A stretch of 64,000 nt of DNA from Desulfobulbaceae bacterium (GCA_018335795.1 JAGXRP010000059.1:1-64000), one strand, 5' to 3'; positions 17,636-26,871 are shown, numbered from the stretch's first letter. Program-made: numbers and translations. Notes: generated by a model from the sequence alone, not told the origin.

Positions 17636-17896
17636 TTAATCTTCAATTTCTATTACTTTGACAGGTCTTTTTGCTTTGTCCACCTTACGGTAAACTGTAA
17701 TTACAGCGTCAGGACATACCAATGCACAACTTGCGCAGCCGTTGCATAAGTCGTTGACCTTGATTGCAAATTGGTATCCTTTGGAATTTATCGTGTCGCT
17801 CAACTGAATAGCTTCTTTCGGGCATGCATCGAAGCATAGTTCACAACCCTTGCACCTTTCGATATCAATGATGATTTCGCCCATTACTTTTGCCAT
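17636..17896 (-). CDS. korD: 4Fe-4S ferredoxin (delta subunit of the oxidoreductase)
   Basis: 86 residues with two CxxCxxCxxxCP clusters: CKGCELCFDACP and CNGCASCALVCP. First gene of the operon. Such two-cluster subunits pass electrons from the TPP/cluster centre of the oxidoreductase to soluble ferredoxin. An inserted loop between the two motifs (SDTINSKGYQFAIKVND) is normal for the delta subunit family. A GAGG-type site lies before the ATG on the minus strand. Confidence 0.9.
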   Translation of the reverse strand: MAKVMGEIIIDIERCKGCELCFDACPKEAIQLSDTINSKGYQFAIKVNDLCNGCASCALVCPDAVITVYRKVDKAKRPVKVIEIED

Positions 17897-18238
17897 GTTT
17901 TACCTCGTTCTTTTCTACGATGTTACTAAATGTTAGCTATTATGCTAATCTTATCTCATAAAAAAATGTTTTTTGCCATTTTTATACATTTAAAATTACG
18001 AAAATTTCTTTACATGGCAAAAGAAAATCGTACTTGCATCAAAATAAATGCATTAATAATTAAGGACTTGCGAAGAATGATATTATGCACGACTAAATAT
18101 ATTGTTACCAAAGTCACATAAACGAGCCCAATTTCTTTGTTTTACATTTCTAAAATTAATTTTCAAGAACACTAAAAATAACTTGCATACAATCGAATTA
18201 TTATCTATCTTTGTTTAGTATAACATTTGAAATTGCTT
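17897..18238. other. Divergent intergenic region with a Bacteroidota-type promoter for the kinase
   Basis: AT-rich spacer between divergent kor operon and histidine kinase. A TTG at 18183-18185, 20 nt, then TATCTTTG at 18206-18213 matches the TTG-N20-TAnnTTTG pattern, 25 nt before the kinase ATG. No matching element was found for the kor strand and no gene is seen in the rest. Confidence 0.55.
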
Positions 18239-21145
18239 ATGAAAATCAAGGAAATTGATTCGGAGAGTAAAATAACGCCATTTAACAAGTCATTCCTGAT
18301 AATATTTGTAGCAGGTATTTGCACGCTATTAATTGCTATCGCATATTATTACTACAACTCAACACGTGAGATTGTAGTAAATGAGAAATATAACGACTTG
18401 AAGACATTGTGCAAAATTAAAGCTTCTCGCATCAATCAATGGCTTTTCGAACGTCATTCCGATATAAAGTTTTTCTCGAACAACAACTATCTCACTGACT
18501 TGATAATCGAATATAACAGCAAAGCCCATTCTGATGAGCTTGAGAACCAAATAATTGATATACTCGAGCCTGTATTGCTCAATGATAGATACCATGACAT
18601 TATTATCCTTGATACAAATCGTGAAATTTCATTATCACTCAAAAACGGTTCACGTTTGATGCCTTCTATTCTTAACGCATATATTGATAAAGCAATCGCT
18701 GCCGATAGTATTGTATTGAGCGACTTGTATAAAGATGAAATCCGTGATGTGATTTTTATAGACTTAGTTGCTCCGATTAATGATAGTTCCGGCAATCTCA
18801 GAGCTATTATGTTGTTCAGAATAGACCCCTCAATCAATTTTTATCCTTTGATTGTAAGTTGGCCCGGTCCAAGCCCTTCGGCAGAATCATTTTTGGTAAG
18901 ATTTCAAAATAATGAACTACTTGTGTTAAATGAACTTCGCCATGCAAAAAATACAGCACTTAAACTTACTATACCAATGAGATATTCTGAAAATACTGCC
19001 GTCCAAGCTGTTAAGGGCGCAAGTGGTATTTTAATTGGTGAAGATTATAGAGGTGTGCAGGTACTGAGTCACGCACAAGCAATTAAAAATACTAATTGGT
19101 TTATTATAACCGAAATTGATATGGGCGAAGTCGTAAATGAATTACGGAAGCGCGAATTGGTCATAATTATTTCAGTTGGAGTTATAATATTAATTCTCAT
19201 ACTCGGGTTAACTATTTATTATAAAAACCGTAAAGAGCAGATTTTCCATAAACTTTATGAAAAAGAAAAAGCACTTCGCGAAACAAACGAAATTTTCAGA
19301 ACTACACTATATAGTATTGGCGATGCTGTTATAACCACCGGAGTTGATGGCAAAATTATTAGAATGAACAAAGTCGCCGAACAACTCACCGGTTGGCTCG
19401 AATCTGAAGCTATTGGACAGAATGTAGAAACGGTATTTAAAATAGTAAGTGAACACGATTTAAGTCGAGTGGAAAATCCCGTTAGAGTTGTACTTCAGAA
19501 AGGTAAAATCGTAGGGTTAGCAAATCACACATTACTCATTGCTAAAGACGGCAATCAAATCCCAGTAGTTGATAGTGGTGCTCCAATCAAAAATGATGCA
19601 GGCGAAATTTTCGGAGTAGTGTTAGTATTCCGAGACCAAACTGAAGAGCGTCTGGCGCAAAATCAGATAAACGAATCGCGAGAGTTTTTTGTCCGGTTGT
19701 TCAATTTATCGCCATTACCCACTGCAATTTTGAATGCTGATGAGATGCTCTATCTTAATATTAGCGATAGCTTTACAGATATTATTGGCTATGAGCCGGA
19801 CGATGTTATTTCTAAGAGCTTTTATCATCTTCCAATTTGGATGCAGCCCGAATCAATCATTGAGCAGATGAGTTCGCTATTGACTTTGAAAAAAATCAGA
19901 AAATTCGAAATTGAAGTCATTACAAAAACCGGCGAAGTTAAACAGATGCTGCTTTTCCTTGATTTATTTGAACAAAAAGAAAGGCAATATATTTTCATGA
20001 AATTATTAGATATTACTAACGAACACCAATACGTTCAAACTATTCGTGAAAGTGAAGCCCGATTCAAAACAATGTTCGTTTCCAATCCGCAGCCGATGAT
20101 GGTATATGATGTGGAAACCGAGAGTATTTTGGAAGTAAATGATGCCGCTATTAAGCATTTCGGGTATAGCTACGAAGAATTCATAAATCTTAAACTAAAT
20201 TCAATTAAATCTGAAGACACTGCAAATCTAATTCAAGTGAAATCCTTTTATGGTCCCGGTTGGGAAAAGCTCAAATGCTTAAGAAAAAAATCAGGTGATT
20301 CATTTGTTGCTGATGTTATAACCGATAAAATTGCTTGGCAAGGAATTGATGCGAAAGTATTGTTGATCATTGACATTACAGAAAGAATCAATGTTCAGAA
20401 AACTTTAATTGAAGCTAAAGAAAAAGCAGAGATGAATGATAAGTTAAAATCTGCTTTTCTTGCAAATATGTCGCACGAAATCAGAACTCCTCTTAATGGT
20501 ATTATCGGTTTTTCGGAATTATTGAAACAGATGAATTTTTCCGAAAACGAACAATATGAATTTTTTGAGATAATAAATAGTAGTGGGAAACGATTGTTAG
20601 CATTGGTCAATGATATTATTGATTTGTCCAAAATTCAATCGGGCAACATCAAAGCAAAATTTGCACAATTCAATTTGAACAAGACTATTAATGACTTATA
20701 TGTTTTTTTCAAACCAATAGCAGAAACCAAATCCCTTATATTATCAAAACACATCGGATTACCGGATGATGATTCGCTTATAGTATCAGACGAACAAAGA
20801 GTATATCAGATTCTCGCCAATTTAATCGGAAATGCAATTAAATATACCGATAGAGGTAGTATTGAATTTGGATACAGAATTAACGAAGCAAAAATCATAT
20901 TCTACGTAAAAGATACAGGCATCGGAATACCCGAAGAGGCTCGAGAAAGAGTCTTTGAGCGTTTCATGCAATTAGAACGCCCGGACAAACAAGTGGACGG
21001 AACCGGGCTTGGATTGGCAATTTCGAAGGGTTTGGTGGATATTCTTGGCGGAACGATTAACTTTGAATCCAACAACGACGAAGGTACAACTTTCTTTGTC
21101 GAGATTCCATATTTGAAAACGATGGTAATGGAATTTAAATCGTAG
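18239..21145 (+). CDS. Membrane PAS-domain sensor histidine kinase
   Basis: 968 residues from ATG 18239 (an in-frame TTG at 18227 is less likely). Order: short cytoplasmic tail, TM1 (~16-38, [20 protein letters not shown]), a ~270-residue extracytoplasmic Cache-like sensor, TM2 (~305-328, [19 protein letters not shown]), three PAS domains (~345-460, ~480-600, ~605-720), HisKA with the phospho-acceptor H746 in [20 protein letters not shown], and HATPase_c with [23 protein letters not shown] and [11 protein letters not shown]. No receiver domain or adjacent response regulator; an orphan kinase whose partner is elsewhere. Its stop codon coincides with the left end of a dispersed repeat. Confidence 0.92.
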   Translation: MKIKEIDSESKITPFNKSFLIIFVAGICTLLIAIAYYYYNSTREIVVNEKYNDLKTLCKIKASRINQWLFERHSDIKFFSNNNYLTDLIIEYNSKAHSDELENQIIDILEPVLLNDRYHDIIILDTNREISLSLKNGSRLMPSILNAYIDKAIAADSIVLSDLYKDEIRDVIFIDLVAPINDSSGNLRAIMLFRIDPSINFYPLIVSWPGPSPSAESFLVRFQNNELLVLNELRHAKNTALKLTIPMRYSENTAVQAVKGASGILIGEDYRGVQVLSHAQAIKNTNWFIITEIDMGEVVNELRKRELVIIISVGVIILILILGLTIYYKNRKEQIFHKLYEKEKALRETNEIFRTTLYSIGDAVITTGVDGKIIRMNKVAEQLTGWLESEAIGQNVETVFKIVSEHDLSRVENPVRVVLQKGKIVGLANHTLLIAKDGNQIPVVDSGAPIKNDAGEIFGVVLVFRDQTEERLAQNQINESREFFVRLFNLSPLPTAILNADEMLYLNISDSFTDIIGYEPDDVISKSFYHLPIWMQPESIIEQMSSLLTLKKIRKFEIEVITKTGEVKQMLLFLDLFEQKERQYIFMKLLDITNEHQYVQTIRESEARFKTMFVSNPQPMMVYDVETESILEVNDAAIKHFGYSYEEFINLKLNSIKSEDTANLIQVKSFYGPGWEKLKCLRKKSGDSFVADVITDKIAWQGIDAKVLLIIDITERINVQKTLIEAKEKAEMNDKLKSAFLANMSHEIRTPLNGIIGFSELLKQMNFSENEQYEFFEIINSSGKRLLALVNDIIDLSKIQSGNIKAKFAQFNLNKTINDLYVFFKPIAETKSLILSKHIGLPDDDSLIVSDEQRVYQILANLIGNAIKYTDRGSIEFGYRINEAKIIFYVKDTGIGIPEEARERVFERFMQLERPDKQVDGTGLGLAISKGLVDILGGTINFESNNDEGTTFFVEIPYLKTMVMEFKS

Positions 21146-21260
21146 GGACCGCAACTGCGTTATGTCCGAACAGCTGGTCATTCTGAAGACGAAGTCGAAG
21201 AATCAAGCTTTCATAAATTCATGGATTCTTCGCTTCGCTCAGAATGACACTATGTTTTCC
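21143..21260. repeat. Dispersed palindromic repeat, copy A
   Basis: A 72-bp imperfect palindrome at 21177-21248 with outer arms GTCATTCTGA and TCAGAATGAC and inner arms around GAAGAATC/GATTCTTC. It is preceded by a ~30-bp conserved flank starting TAGGGACCGCAAC at the kinase stop codon. The second copy, at 35226-35335, shares both flank and palindrome. Confidence 0.8.
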
Positions 21261-21422
21261 GTCTCTGTAACAAAAACTGGACAAAAATTTTGAAATTTTA
21301 TTTGGAAATAAGAAATTTTATTTATACTAGCAATGTACAGACATACAATATGGAAAATTGATGTTGAAAATTTGTAAAATAAGGATTTCTACAGAGCTAC
21401 AGAGCTACAGAGGAGCGACGAG

Positions 21423-21584
21423 ATGCTAAAATCTTATTGTATCCTATTACACGAAACTTTTCCACAAACGAAAGAACTTGAAACACACAAGAATCATAAG
21501 TTAATTCTACCAACCAAACTCTCGCAAAGTTCATTGACATACCATAAATCGTATTCGCTCAAAAACAGGCGAGGTCGTTTATGA
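21423..21584 (+). CDS. Possible 53-residue small protein
   Basis: ATG at 21423 lies 7-8 nt after a strong AGAGGAG ribosome binding site, and opens a 53-codon frame (MLKSYCILLHETFPQTKELE onward), basic and rich in His, Lys and Leu, ending in RRGRL. An 8-bp tandem repeat (TACAGAGC-like, three units, about 21391-21414) precedes it. No homology recognised; the ribosome site is the only real support. It could be a stub of a deleted gene or a chance frame. Confidence 0.3.
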   Translation: MLKSYCILLHETFPQTKELETHKNHKLILPTKLSQSSLTYHKSYSLKNRRGRL

Positions 21585-21596
21585 TTGTCAGCTAAG

Positions 21597-21625
21597 CACC
21601 CGAAGCATGGGGAGCTTTGGGGGTG
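21597..21625 (+). promoter_or_regulatory. Stable hairpin in the 5' region of the T9SS gene
   Basis: Nested stems CACCC/GGGTG (21597-21601 with 21621-21625) and AAGC/GCTT (21603-21606 with 21614-21617) enclose ATGGGGA. It is unusually G-rich for this region and sits 74 nt before the next start codon. No known riboswitch class matched by eye. Confidence 0.35.
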
Positions 21626-21698
21626 AGATGATTCCCAAGCGGCTTTATCTTTTTGGTATTTATTAAATTAACAATTTTAAATATATTCAGGAGCTACT

Positions 21699-23120
21699 AT
21701 GAAAATCGCACATAAAATTCTAATCATCATAATCATTTTGGCGAATTTTTCATTTGTACATAGTGAAACGCCAAATTTGAAATTTATAACTAAATTTAAT
21801 GATGTAAGTTTGCAAAATAAAGTCTCAACTTCACTCAATCTTGGCGATACTATTTTGTTTACATATGAAGACTCTGAATTAGATCTTTCATATTTGAATA
21901 TTTGTTTTGATAATAAATGTATCCAATTTACAAATCTTGAAATGGGCATTCCAAACAAAAAAAATATTAAACTTCATGGTGCCGTTCATGTAAATAAAAA
22001 CAATAATGAGCTATGGTTTATTACTAAAGATGGCTTATTTATTTTCGATGGATCTAAAATTGTAAGAAATGAAAATGTTCTTAATGATTTAGATTCTCCC
22101 AGTAAAGTTTACTACAGACATTCTTTGTATAAACATACTAATGGAGATATTTATATCTCGACACCAATTCTGCATTTAATAAAATATGATGGTATAAAGT
22201 ATGATACAATTGTATCTCCCATAAGTGATGAAGAAATTCACATTAAAGGAAAGAACTTTAACACTAATTTAGTAGCTATTGGTAACAAATTATACTTTCG
22301 AACACTTCAATACGATATAGCATATTTAGATATAGAAACTCTAGAGTATCACTACCCTTTTGTGAAAGATACGATTTTAAAAAAATATTTAACTAATGAA
22401 GAGATATTGCCGCTTGACGAACCATTCTTAAGAGATATTTTCAAACATGAAAATAGGTTATTGATGCATTTTAATAATTTATTTATTAGCAGCTTTTTCT
22501 TTTATAATGGTCAAGAAATTGAAAAGGTTATATTAGATACAAACTTAATTTTCCCAAATGATTCTGCCTATGTTCTCCATTTTATAGAAGTAGATAATAA
22601 AGGTAGAATATGGGCTAAAATTCAAACACAAAAAAGTATTTATCCACCTTATGATTCCAAAACACATTTTTTTATCATTAATAAGAATTTTGATTATTAT
22701 AGGATTAATAATGATGAATTAGGTTTTGAAACTAGTACGAATTTTTCGGGTTTGCATAATTTAAGCAACGGCACAACATATTTAAATATAAACGGCGGAT
22801 TTTTAGTAGATGACCCTCTTGGCGTTTCGGTAACTGAAAGTGTACCTTCTTTCTTTATGAACAAAGTTAGACCAAATCCATTCAAAGACAGAACACAAGT
22901 TGAACTAACAGCTACACGCACTGCAATTGATAATATGAAAGTAGAAATCTTCGATTATCTTGGTAAAAGCATCAAACAAATTGAACCTTTCATTACGTAT
23001 CAACCACTGACCGGTCTTGCAACTCTCGAATTAGAAACCGACGGAATCCGTCCCGGCTACTACTATCTCGTACTAACAGACCATAATGACACTCGTACAA
23101 TGCCGATATTGATTAAGTAA
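21699..23120 (+). CDS. Secreted propeller-like protein with T9SS sorting domain
   Basis: 473 residues. The signal peptide is clear (MKIAHKILIIIIILANFSFV, cleavage after HS near 24), and the ATG follows CAGGAGC. Residues ~90-340 have strand-rich repeats such as NNELWFITKDGLFIFDGSKI and NGDIYISTPILHLIKYDGI that resemble the two-component-regulator-type beta-propeller. The last ~80 residues are a T9SS type A domain (VRPNPFKDRTQVEL to GYYYLVLTDHNDTRTMPILI). As in the gene at 4337, the sorting-domain DNA is visibly richer in G+C than the passenger. Terminator-like hairpin at 23140-23164. Confidence 0.8.
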   Translation: MKIAHKILIIIIILANFSFVHSETPNLKFITKFNDVSLQNKVSTSLNLGDTILFTYEDSELDLSYLNICFDNKCIQFTNLEMGIPNKKNIKLHGAVHVNKNNNELWFITKDGLFIFDGSKIVRNENVLNDLDSPSKVYYRHSLYKHTNGDIYISTPILHLIKYDGIKYDTIVSPISDEEIHIKGKNFNTNLVAIGNKLYFRTLQYDIAYLDIETLEYHYPFVKDTILKKYLTNEEILPLDEPFLRDIFKHENRLLMHFNNLFISSFFFYNGQEIEKVILDTNLIFPNDSAYVLHFIEVDNKGRIWAKIQTQKSIYPPYDSKTHFFIINKNFDYYRINNDELGFETSTNFSGLHNLSNGTTYLNINGGFLVDDPLGVSVTESVPSFFMNKVRPNPFKDRTQVELTATRTAIDNMKVEIFDYLGKSIKQIEPFITYQPLTGLATLELETDGIRPGYYYLVLTDHNDTRTMPILIK

Positions 23121-23139
23121 AATGGATTAAGACAATCCT

Positions 23140-23164
23140 CCCGTCAGATGTAACAACTGACGGG
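23140..23164 (+). terminator. Hairpin after T9SS gene
   Basis: Perfect 8-bp stem CCCGTCAG/CTGACGGG (23140-23147, 23157-23164) 20 nt after the stop. No T-run follows, so termination is uncertain. Confidence 0.5.
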
Positions 23165-23204
23165 ACAATTTGCCCACGACAGAATATATTACAAATCTAA
23201 ACTA

Positions 23205-23225
23205 CGGAAGTTTTGGAAACTTCCG
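23205..23225. repeat. CGGAAGTTT dispersed hairpin
   Basis: Perfect 9-bp arms CGGAAGTTT/AAACTTCCG around TGG, followed by a partial third arm GAAGTTTT. Same architecture (arm, 3-nt loop, arm, partial arm) as 11145-11175. Confidence 0.65.
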
Positions 23226-23289
23226 AAGTTTTATGTGTTAAATCAAAATATAAAAAGGTCAGAACGCTGTTCTGTTCCATCATACACCA

Positions 23290-23697
23290 CTATTGTAGCA
23301 TATTGAATCTTTTCTCAAACTTTTCTTGTATCTTGTATCCTGTACTGAGGTAACTTGCATACCAAGGTGCATCCTGCTTTAGTTTCAGCTTGATTATCCA
23401 AATGCCGAATAGCCAGATCGGACTGTAAAAATCATATAGAATTTTGTTGTCTTCAATCGCAATCTCAAGAACAATGAGCGAGCCTTTGGGTCCTACAATA
23501 TAATAAGTACGGTAATTTTCCCTTTCGATTAATTTGAACCCTATTGTACGATTGCCCCAGTATGTAGAAACATAATCTCGACCTTTCTTGAATTCTGCTT
23601 GTTTAAATCCGTGCGATTCTATCCAAGCATAAATTGATTTCATGTCCGGGCTTATGCTAATTGAACCGTAATCTATTATTTGAGTCTCTGTATTCAT
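23290..23697 (-). CDS. Hypothetical protein
   Basis: 135 residues from ATG 23697 (MNTETQIIDYGSISIS); a second in-frame start at 23727 would add ten residues. Mixed alpha/beta with a hydrophobic segment IWLFGIWIIKLKLK near the C-terminus and a WGNRTIGFKLIERENY stretch. I do not recognise the family. It is monocistronic, opposite to the T9SS gene upstream and followed by no same-strand neighbour. Could be cytosolic; no signal peptide is seen. Confidence 0.6.
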   Translation of the reverse strand: MNTETQIIDYGSISISPDMKSIYAWIESHGFKQAEFKKGRDYVSTYWGNRTIGFKLIERENYRTYYIVGPKGSLIVLEIAIEDNKILYDFYSPIWLFGIWIIKLKLKQDAPWYASYLSTGYKIQEKFEKRFNMLQ

Positions 23698-23859
23698 AAT
23701 TTGTATATACTTAACATATTTAAACATCTCTATATAATTAACGAAAAATTCACAATAATGTTTTTATTGAGGACTATTAAATACCAAGTAGTTGCAATAA
23801 ACAAAAAAAGGCAAGGCATGTAACACATACCTTGCCAATTTTATTTAGAAGCGATTTAC

Positions 23860-24327
23860 TTAATCAATCGAAACTTCGATTTGCTTTGGTTTGACAGGCT
23901 CAATCTTTGCCAAAGTCACAGTCAAAATGCCATCGTCATACTTTGCCGAAATGCTGTCCTTATTTATATTTTCGGGCAAAGTAAATGAGCGAGTGAATTC
24001 ACCGTAAGCCCTTTCGGCTCTGATGTAAGTTCTCTCAGGCTTTTGAACTTCACCGTCAACAACTTCCTCCTGTGCATAAGGGCTTTTCTTCGTACCCTTA
24101 AAATAGATGATTTTGTCATCGCTGATGGCCACCTTCACGTCCTCTTTCTTCACTCCGGGCAATTCCGCTGTAAAGTAAAGATGATTTTCGTCCTCGCTAA
24201 TGTCAATCCTGGGAGCGAAAGGACCGTACTCGATAGAAAATCCCTTTTCGAATTCATCGGCAATATTTGCCATTCTGCGTGATAATTTCTCGAACCCTTT
24301 GAAAGGGTCTAATCTTAAGTATGTCAT
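23860..24327 (-). CDS. Hsp20/alpha-crystallin small heat shock protein (second gene)
   Basis: 155 residues. The alpha-crystallin domain spans ~45-150: FAPRIDISEDENHLYFTAEL, PGVKKEDVKV, the acidic loop and RAYGEFTRSFTLPENI, then YDDGILTVTLAKIEP. It lacks the usual IxI motif in strict form (PKQIEVSID at the end). It is 21 bp downstream of a second hsp20 gene and probably co-transcribed from the promoter at 24885-24960. Such chaperones hold unfolding proteins as oligomers without ATP. Confidence 0.95.
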   Translation of the reverse strand: MTYLRLDPFKGFEKLSRRMANIADEFEKGFSIEYGPFAPRIDISEDENHLYFTAELPGVKKEDVKVAISDDKIIYFKGTKKSPYAQEEVVDGEVQKPERTYIRAERAYGEFTRSFTLPENINKDSISAKYDDGILTVTLAKIEPVKPKQIEVSID

Positions 24328-24348
24328 GGTAATACCTCCTTTGATTGA

Positions 24349-24777
24349 TTAATTAATAATAACTTCATATTGTTTTGGTGTTTCCGGTATTTTTTTCTCG
24401 ATAGTCAATTCCAATACACCTTGGTTGTATGTAGCTTTGATTTTTTCTACATCAGCAGTTTCGGGCAATTGTAAATTGCGTTTGAAAGCTCCGAAAACGC
24501 GTTCGCTACGTAATAGATTTGATTCATCGGAACGTTTCTTTTCGCCTTCGATAGTCATCAAATACTCGTCGTTGACCGATACTTTCACATCGCTTTTAGC
24601 CACACCGGGCAATTCGATATGAACAATAAAATTAGCATCATTCTCGGTAACATCAAGTCTGGGGCTGAAATTGCCTGTTTCGACTGTGATACCTTTTTCA
24701 ATTGAGTCGGCGATACCTTGGAATTGTTTAACAAATTCTTCGATGCCGCGTGCCGGGTTCATTCTGTAATATCCCAT
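24349..24777 (-). CDS. Hsp20/alpha-crystallin small heat shock protein (first gene)
   Basis: 142 residues with the same domain layout as its neighbour: FSPRLDVTENDANFIVHIEL, PGVAKSDVKVSVND, SERVFGAFKRNLQLPET and YNQGVLELTIEKKIP. The two proteins differ throughout, so this is an old duplication and they may form mixed oligomers. AAGGAG lies before the ATG on the minus strand. Upstream are two GACA-N3-TGTC inverted repeats 22 bp apart. Confidence 0.95.
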   Translation of the reverse strand: MGYYRMNPARGIEEFVKQFQGIADSIEKGITVETGNFSPRLDVTENDANFIVHIELPGVAKSDVKVSVNDEYLMTIEGEKKRSDESNLLRSERVFGAFKRNLQLPETADVEKIKATYNQGVLELTIEKKIPETPKQYEVIIN

Positions 24778-24884
24778 TTTAAAAACTCCTTATTATTAAT
24801 ATTTATGAAATAACATTTTCAAATTCGAAAGATGAATTACGAAAAGCGTGCCAAACGAAAAAAGTGCCGAAATGGCGCAAAATA

Positions 24885-24920
24885 GCGACATGTTGTCGCA
24901 AAGAATTTGACAAATTGTCA
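24885..24920 (-). promoter_or_regulatory. Pair of GACA-N3-TGTC inverted repeats upstream of hsp20 genes
   Basis: GCGACA-TGT-TGTCGC (24885-24899) and TGACA-AAT-TGTCA (24908-24920) are both perfect palindromes around an identical GACA-N3-TGTC core, with centres 22 bp apart (two helical turns). They lie 108-143 bp upstream of the first hsp20 start. Reads as a dimeric repressor or activator site pair; the protein is unknown. Confidence 0.6.
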
Positions 24921-25030
24921 GCTACTATTGCAATAATGACAATATGGCACTTTAATGCAATAATTGGCACAGATGAAAAATTTAAAATATAATTTTTTTA
25001 TTACCCAAACTTTTGCTAATTTTACATTTT

Positions 25031-25103
25031 GCGAAAGTAGCTCAGTTGGTAGAGCGACGGCTTCCCAAGCCGTAGGTCGCGGGTTCGAATCCCGTCTTTC
25101 GCT
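25031..25103 (+). tRNA. tRNA-Gly (anticodon CCC)
   Basis: 73-nt cloverleaf: acceptor GCGAAAG pairs with CTTTCGC, D-arm contains AGCTCAGTTGGTAGAGC, anticodon stem ACGGC/GCCGT with loop TTCCCAA (anticodon 25064-25066), T-arm CGGGTTCGAATCCCG. The CCA end is not encoded. It reads GGG codons. Confidence 0.97.
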
Positions 25104-25110
25104 CACTATT

Positions 25111-25797
25111 ATGGATAAATCATACAATAAGATATACACAAATTGCTCTGCCAAGAAGCTTAATATCGAACATGCCTGCGAGGTTGGTGTTTATCTACCT
25201 AAAATCTCTAATGTTATTGATTTTATTGAAAAAGGAACGAGAACAACATTAGTAGAAGCCGACCCGGAATCAGTAGCGCTAATTCGGGATTGCTTCGACG
25301 AATACCCGAATGTTCAAATTCATTCGGTGGCAGTATTTGACCGACGCGGACGTGTGAAACTCTCTCGAGCAAAGGCTTCCACATTTATTACAGAATTGCC
25401 CCAAAGTCCTGCATTGGTCAATGATTCATACTTAAAGAATCCTGACAACGAATTTGAGACTGATTGTGTACTGTTTTCCGATATTGACGATGGGACGATT
25501 GATTTGCTCAGTATAGACATCGAAGGAGCAGAATGGTTCGTGTTATCGTACATGAAGAGCTTGCCCAAAGTTGTTTCGGTAGAAACTCATGGCAAATATT
25601 ACACAAACCCATATATAGATAAAATCCGTGCTTTCATGTTCGGTAACGGTTATAAAGAGTGGTTTATGGACAAATCGGATACTGTTTATCTAAATGAAAA
25701 TGCTGCTCGAGTTACGCTACCCGAGAAACTCAAGCTCACAATCATGAAATTTCGCATATTTGCTAGTAGATTGAAGCGATATTTAAGGAGGCGCTAA
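25111..25797 (+). CDS. FkbM family SAM-dependent methyltransferase
   Basis: 228 residues from ATG 25111. Motifs: HACEVGVYLPKISNVIDFIE (degenerate SAM-binding loop; the family usually has D-x-G-x-x-x-G), TTLVEADPESVALIRDCF, VAVFDRRG, and DLLSIDIEGAEWFVL with VSVETHGKYY, which define FkbM. Such enzymes O-methylate sugars, lipids or peptides in surface-polymer or natural-product pathways. It starts 7 nt after the mature end of tRNA-Gly, without a Shine-Dalgarno, so it is probably expressed from the tRNA transcript or starts inside a processed transcript. C-terminus is basic (RRR). Confidence 0.85.
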   Translation: MDKSYNKIYTNCSAKKLNIEHACEVGVYLPKISNVIDFIEKGTRTTLVEADPESVALIRDCFDEYPNVQIHSVAVFDRRGRVKLSRAKASTFITELPQSPALVNDSYLKNPDNEFETDCVLFSDIDDGTIDLLSIDIEGAEWFVLSYMKSLPKVVSVETHGKYYTNPYIDKIRAFMFGNGYKEWFMDKSDTVYLNENAARVTLPEKLKLTIMKFRIFASRLKRYLRRR

Positions 25798-25909
25798 TCA
25801 GAACTGAATATACTAAAATCGATATTTAGAAGTCAATGATTTCATCAAGGGGACGCGAATGACTCCTAAATTCATGCTCATATTTTCCGTATGATGCGTT
25901 CCCTTGGTA

Positions 25910-26683
25910 TTATTTTGCTTTGACTTTAATTTTGAAATGATTGACCAATCGCTGAATCTCCTCTAATTTTATTTCGCTGTGTATGTGGAGGATGGCAATA
26001 TTGGCTATATGCTTCGAATCATGCTTCTCAAATAGTATAATTGCTTCTGCAAGGTCGTGCCATTCACCGATTTCTTCTTGAATTTCATCAAGATAATCAA
26101 CATTGAGATAGACTCTGTTCTTGAGTTTTGTCGGCATTAAGCGATAAGTGTAAATTAGATTCTTGATTCTTTTGCGGCATTCATGTAGCACGGTTTCTAT
26201 ATCAGCTGATTTTAAGAGGTCTGCCAGTACATTAATCTGATTCTTATAAAAGATTTTGATGTCTTTTTCACTAATTCGCACAATTCCACGATTGATTTTC
26301 TTCAGCGAGCGGCTTAATTTTTCAGTATTGTCGTAGTAATTCATCCGAAATTCCATCAGATGATTGTCTAATACTGCGTTTTGCATCTCAATCATTTCAA
26401 TATCAGTAAGTTCATGCTTATCGGCAAGATTTAAATTGAGTTGAGCCATTCTTACTAAGCCGGCTTTTTTGAAAATCGGGCGAATGGCATTGAGTTGCTT
26501 TTTCAGTTTCGGATTTATATTAATGAGTGTCAAAAAGGTGACTAATGAAGAGATTTTTTTGAACTCAAGGCGCATTTTATGCAAATCTTCGGGATTTTCG
26601 AATTCATTAAAAAGGTGATAGCTACGAAGTAATTTCTTAGTTCGCTTCTTGAGGTACTGCTTTTGTGAACTTTTAGATAGCAT
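25910..26683 (-). CDS. CHAD domain protein
   Basis: 257 residues, all helical and basic, with two repeats of the CHAD helix pattern: EDLHKMRLEFKKISSLVTFL and VLHECRKRIKNLIYTY, whose conserved His and basic residues bind polyphosphate in characterised members. Many bacteria have CHAD fused to a CYTH triphosphatase domain, but here it stands alone. It is monocistronic on the minus strand between the FkbM gene and the divergent MarR operon. Association with polyphosphate granules is an inference from the family. Confidence 0.85.
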   Translation of the reverse strand: MLSKSSQKQYLKKRTKKLLRSYHLFNEFENPEDLHKMRLEFKKISSLVTFLTLININPKLKKQLNAIRPIFKKAGLVRMAQLNLNLADKHELTDIEMIEMQNAVLDNHLMEFRMNYYDNTEKLSRSLKKINRGIVRISEKDIKIFYKNQINVLADLLKSADIETVLHECRKRIKNLIYTYRLMPTKLKNRVYLNVDYLDEIQEEIGEWHDLAEAIILFEKHDSKHIANIAILHIHSEIKLEEIQRLVNHFKIKVKAK

Positions 26684-26830
26684 TTAAAATTCTTTAATTT
26701 GTATGACAAAGCAATGCAATATATGCGTTTTAGGATATTTTTATCTTAACAAACAACACATTCTTTTTATCCATTCACAAATTTTTTCAAAATATTTTCA
26801 ATAACCCTACAATAACAAAAAATAATGTAC

Positions 26831-26850
26831 GTTATAACATTAGTTGTTAT
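26831..26850 (+). promoter_or_regulatory. Palindromic operator upstream of marR-yceI
   Basis: ATAACA-TTAGT-TGTTAT (26834-26850) is a perfect 6-bp-arm inverted repeat, 22 bp before the MarR start; GTTATAAC (26831-26838) overlapping its left arm is itself palindromic. Size and position fit MarR-family autoregulatory sites. Confidence 0.6.
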
Positions 26851-26871
26851 TACATATATCGGAAAGCACCT

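Noticed and set aside
21597-21625. Riboswitch
   Set aside because: A hairpin is present but I cannot match it to any known class, so it is listed only as a structured leader.
24964-25110. Longer FkbM protein starting before the tRNA
   Set aside because: The extension would translate the tRNA-Gly gene itself.
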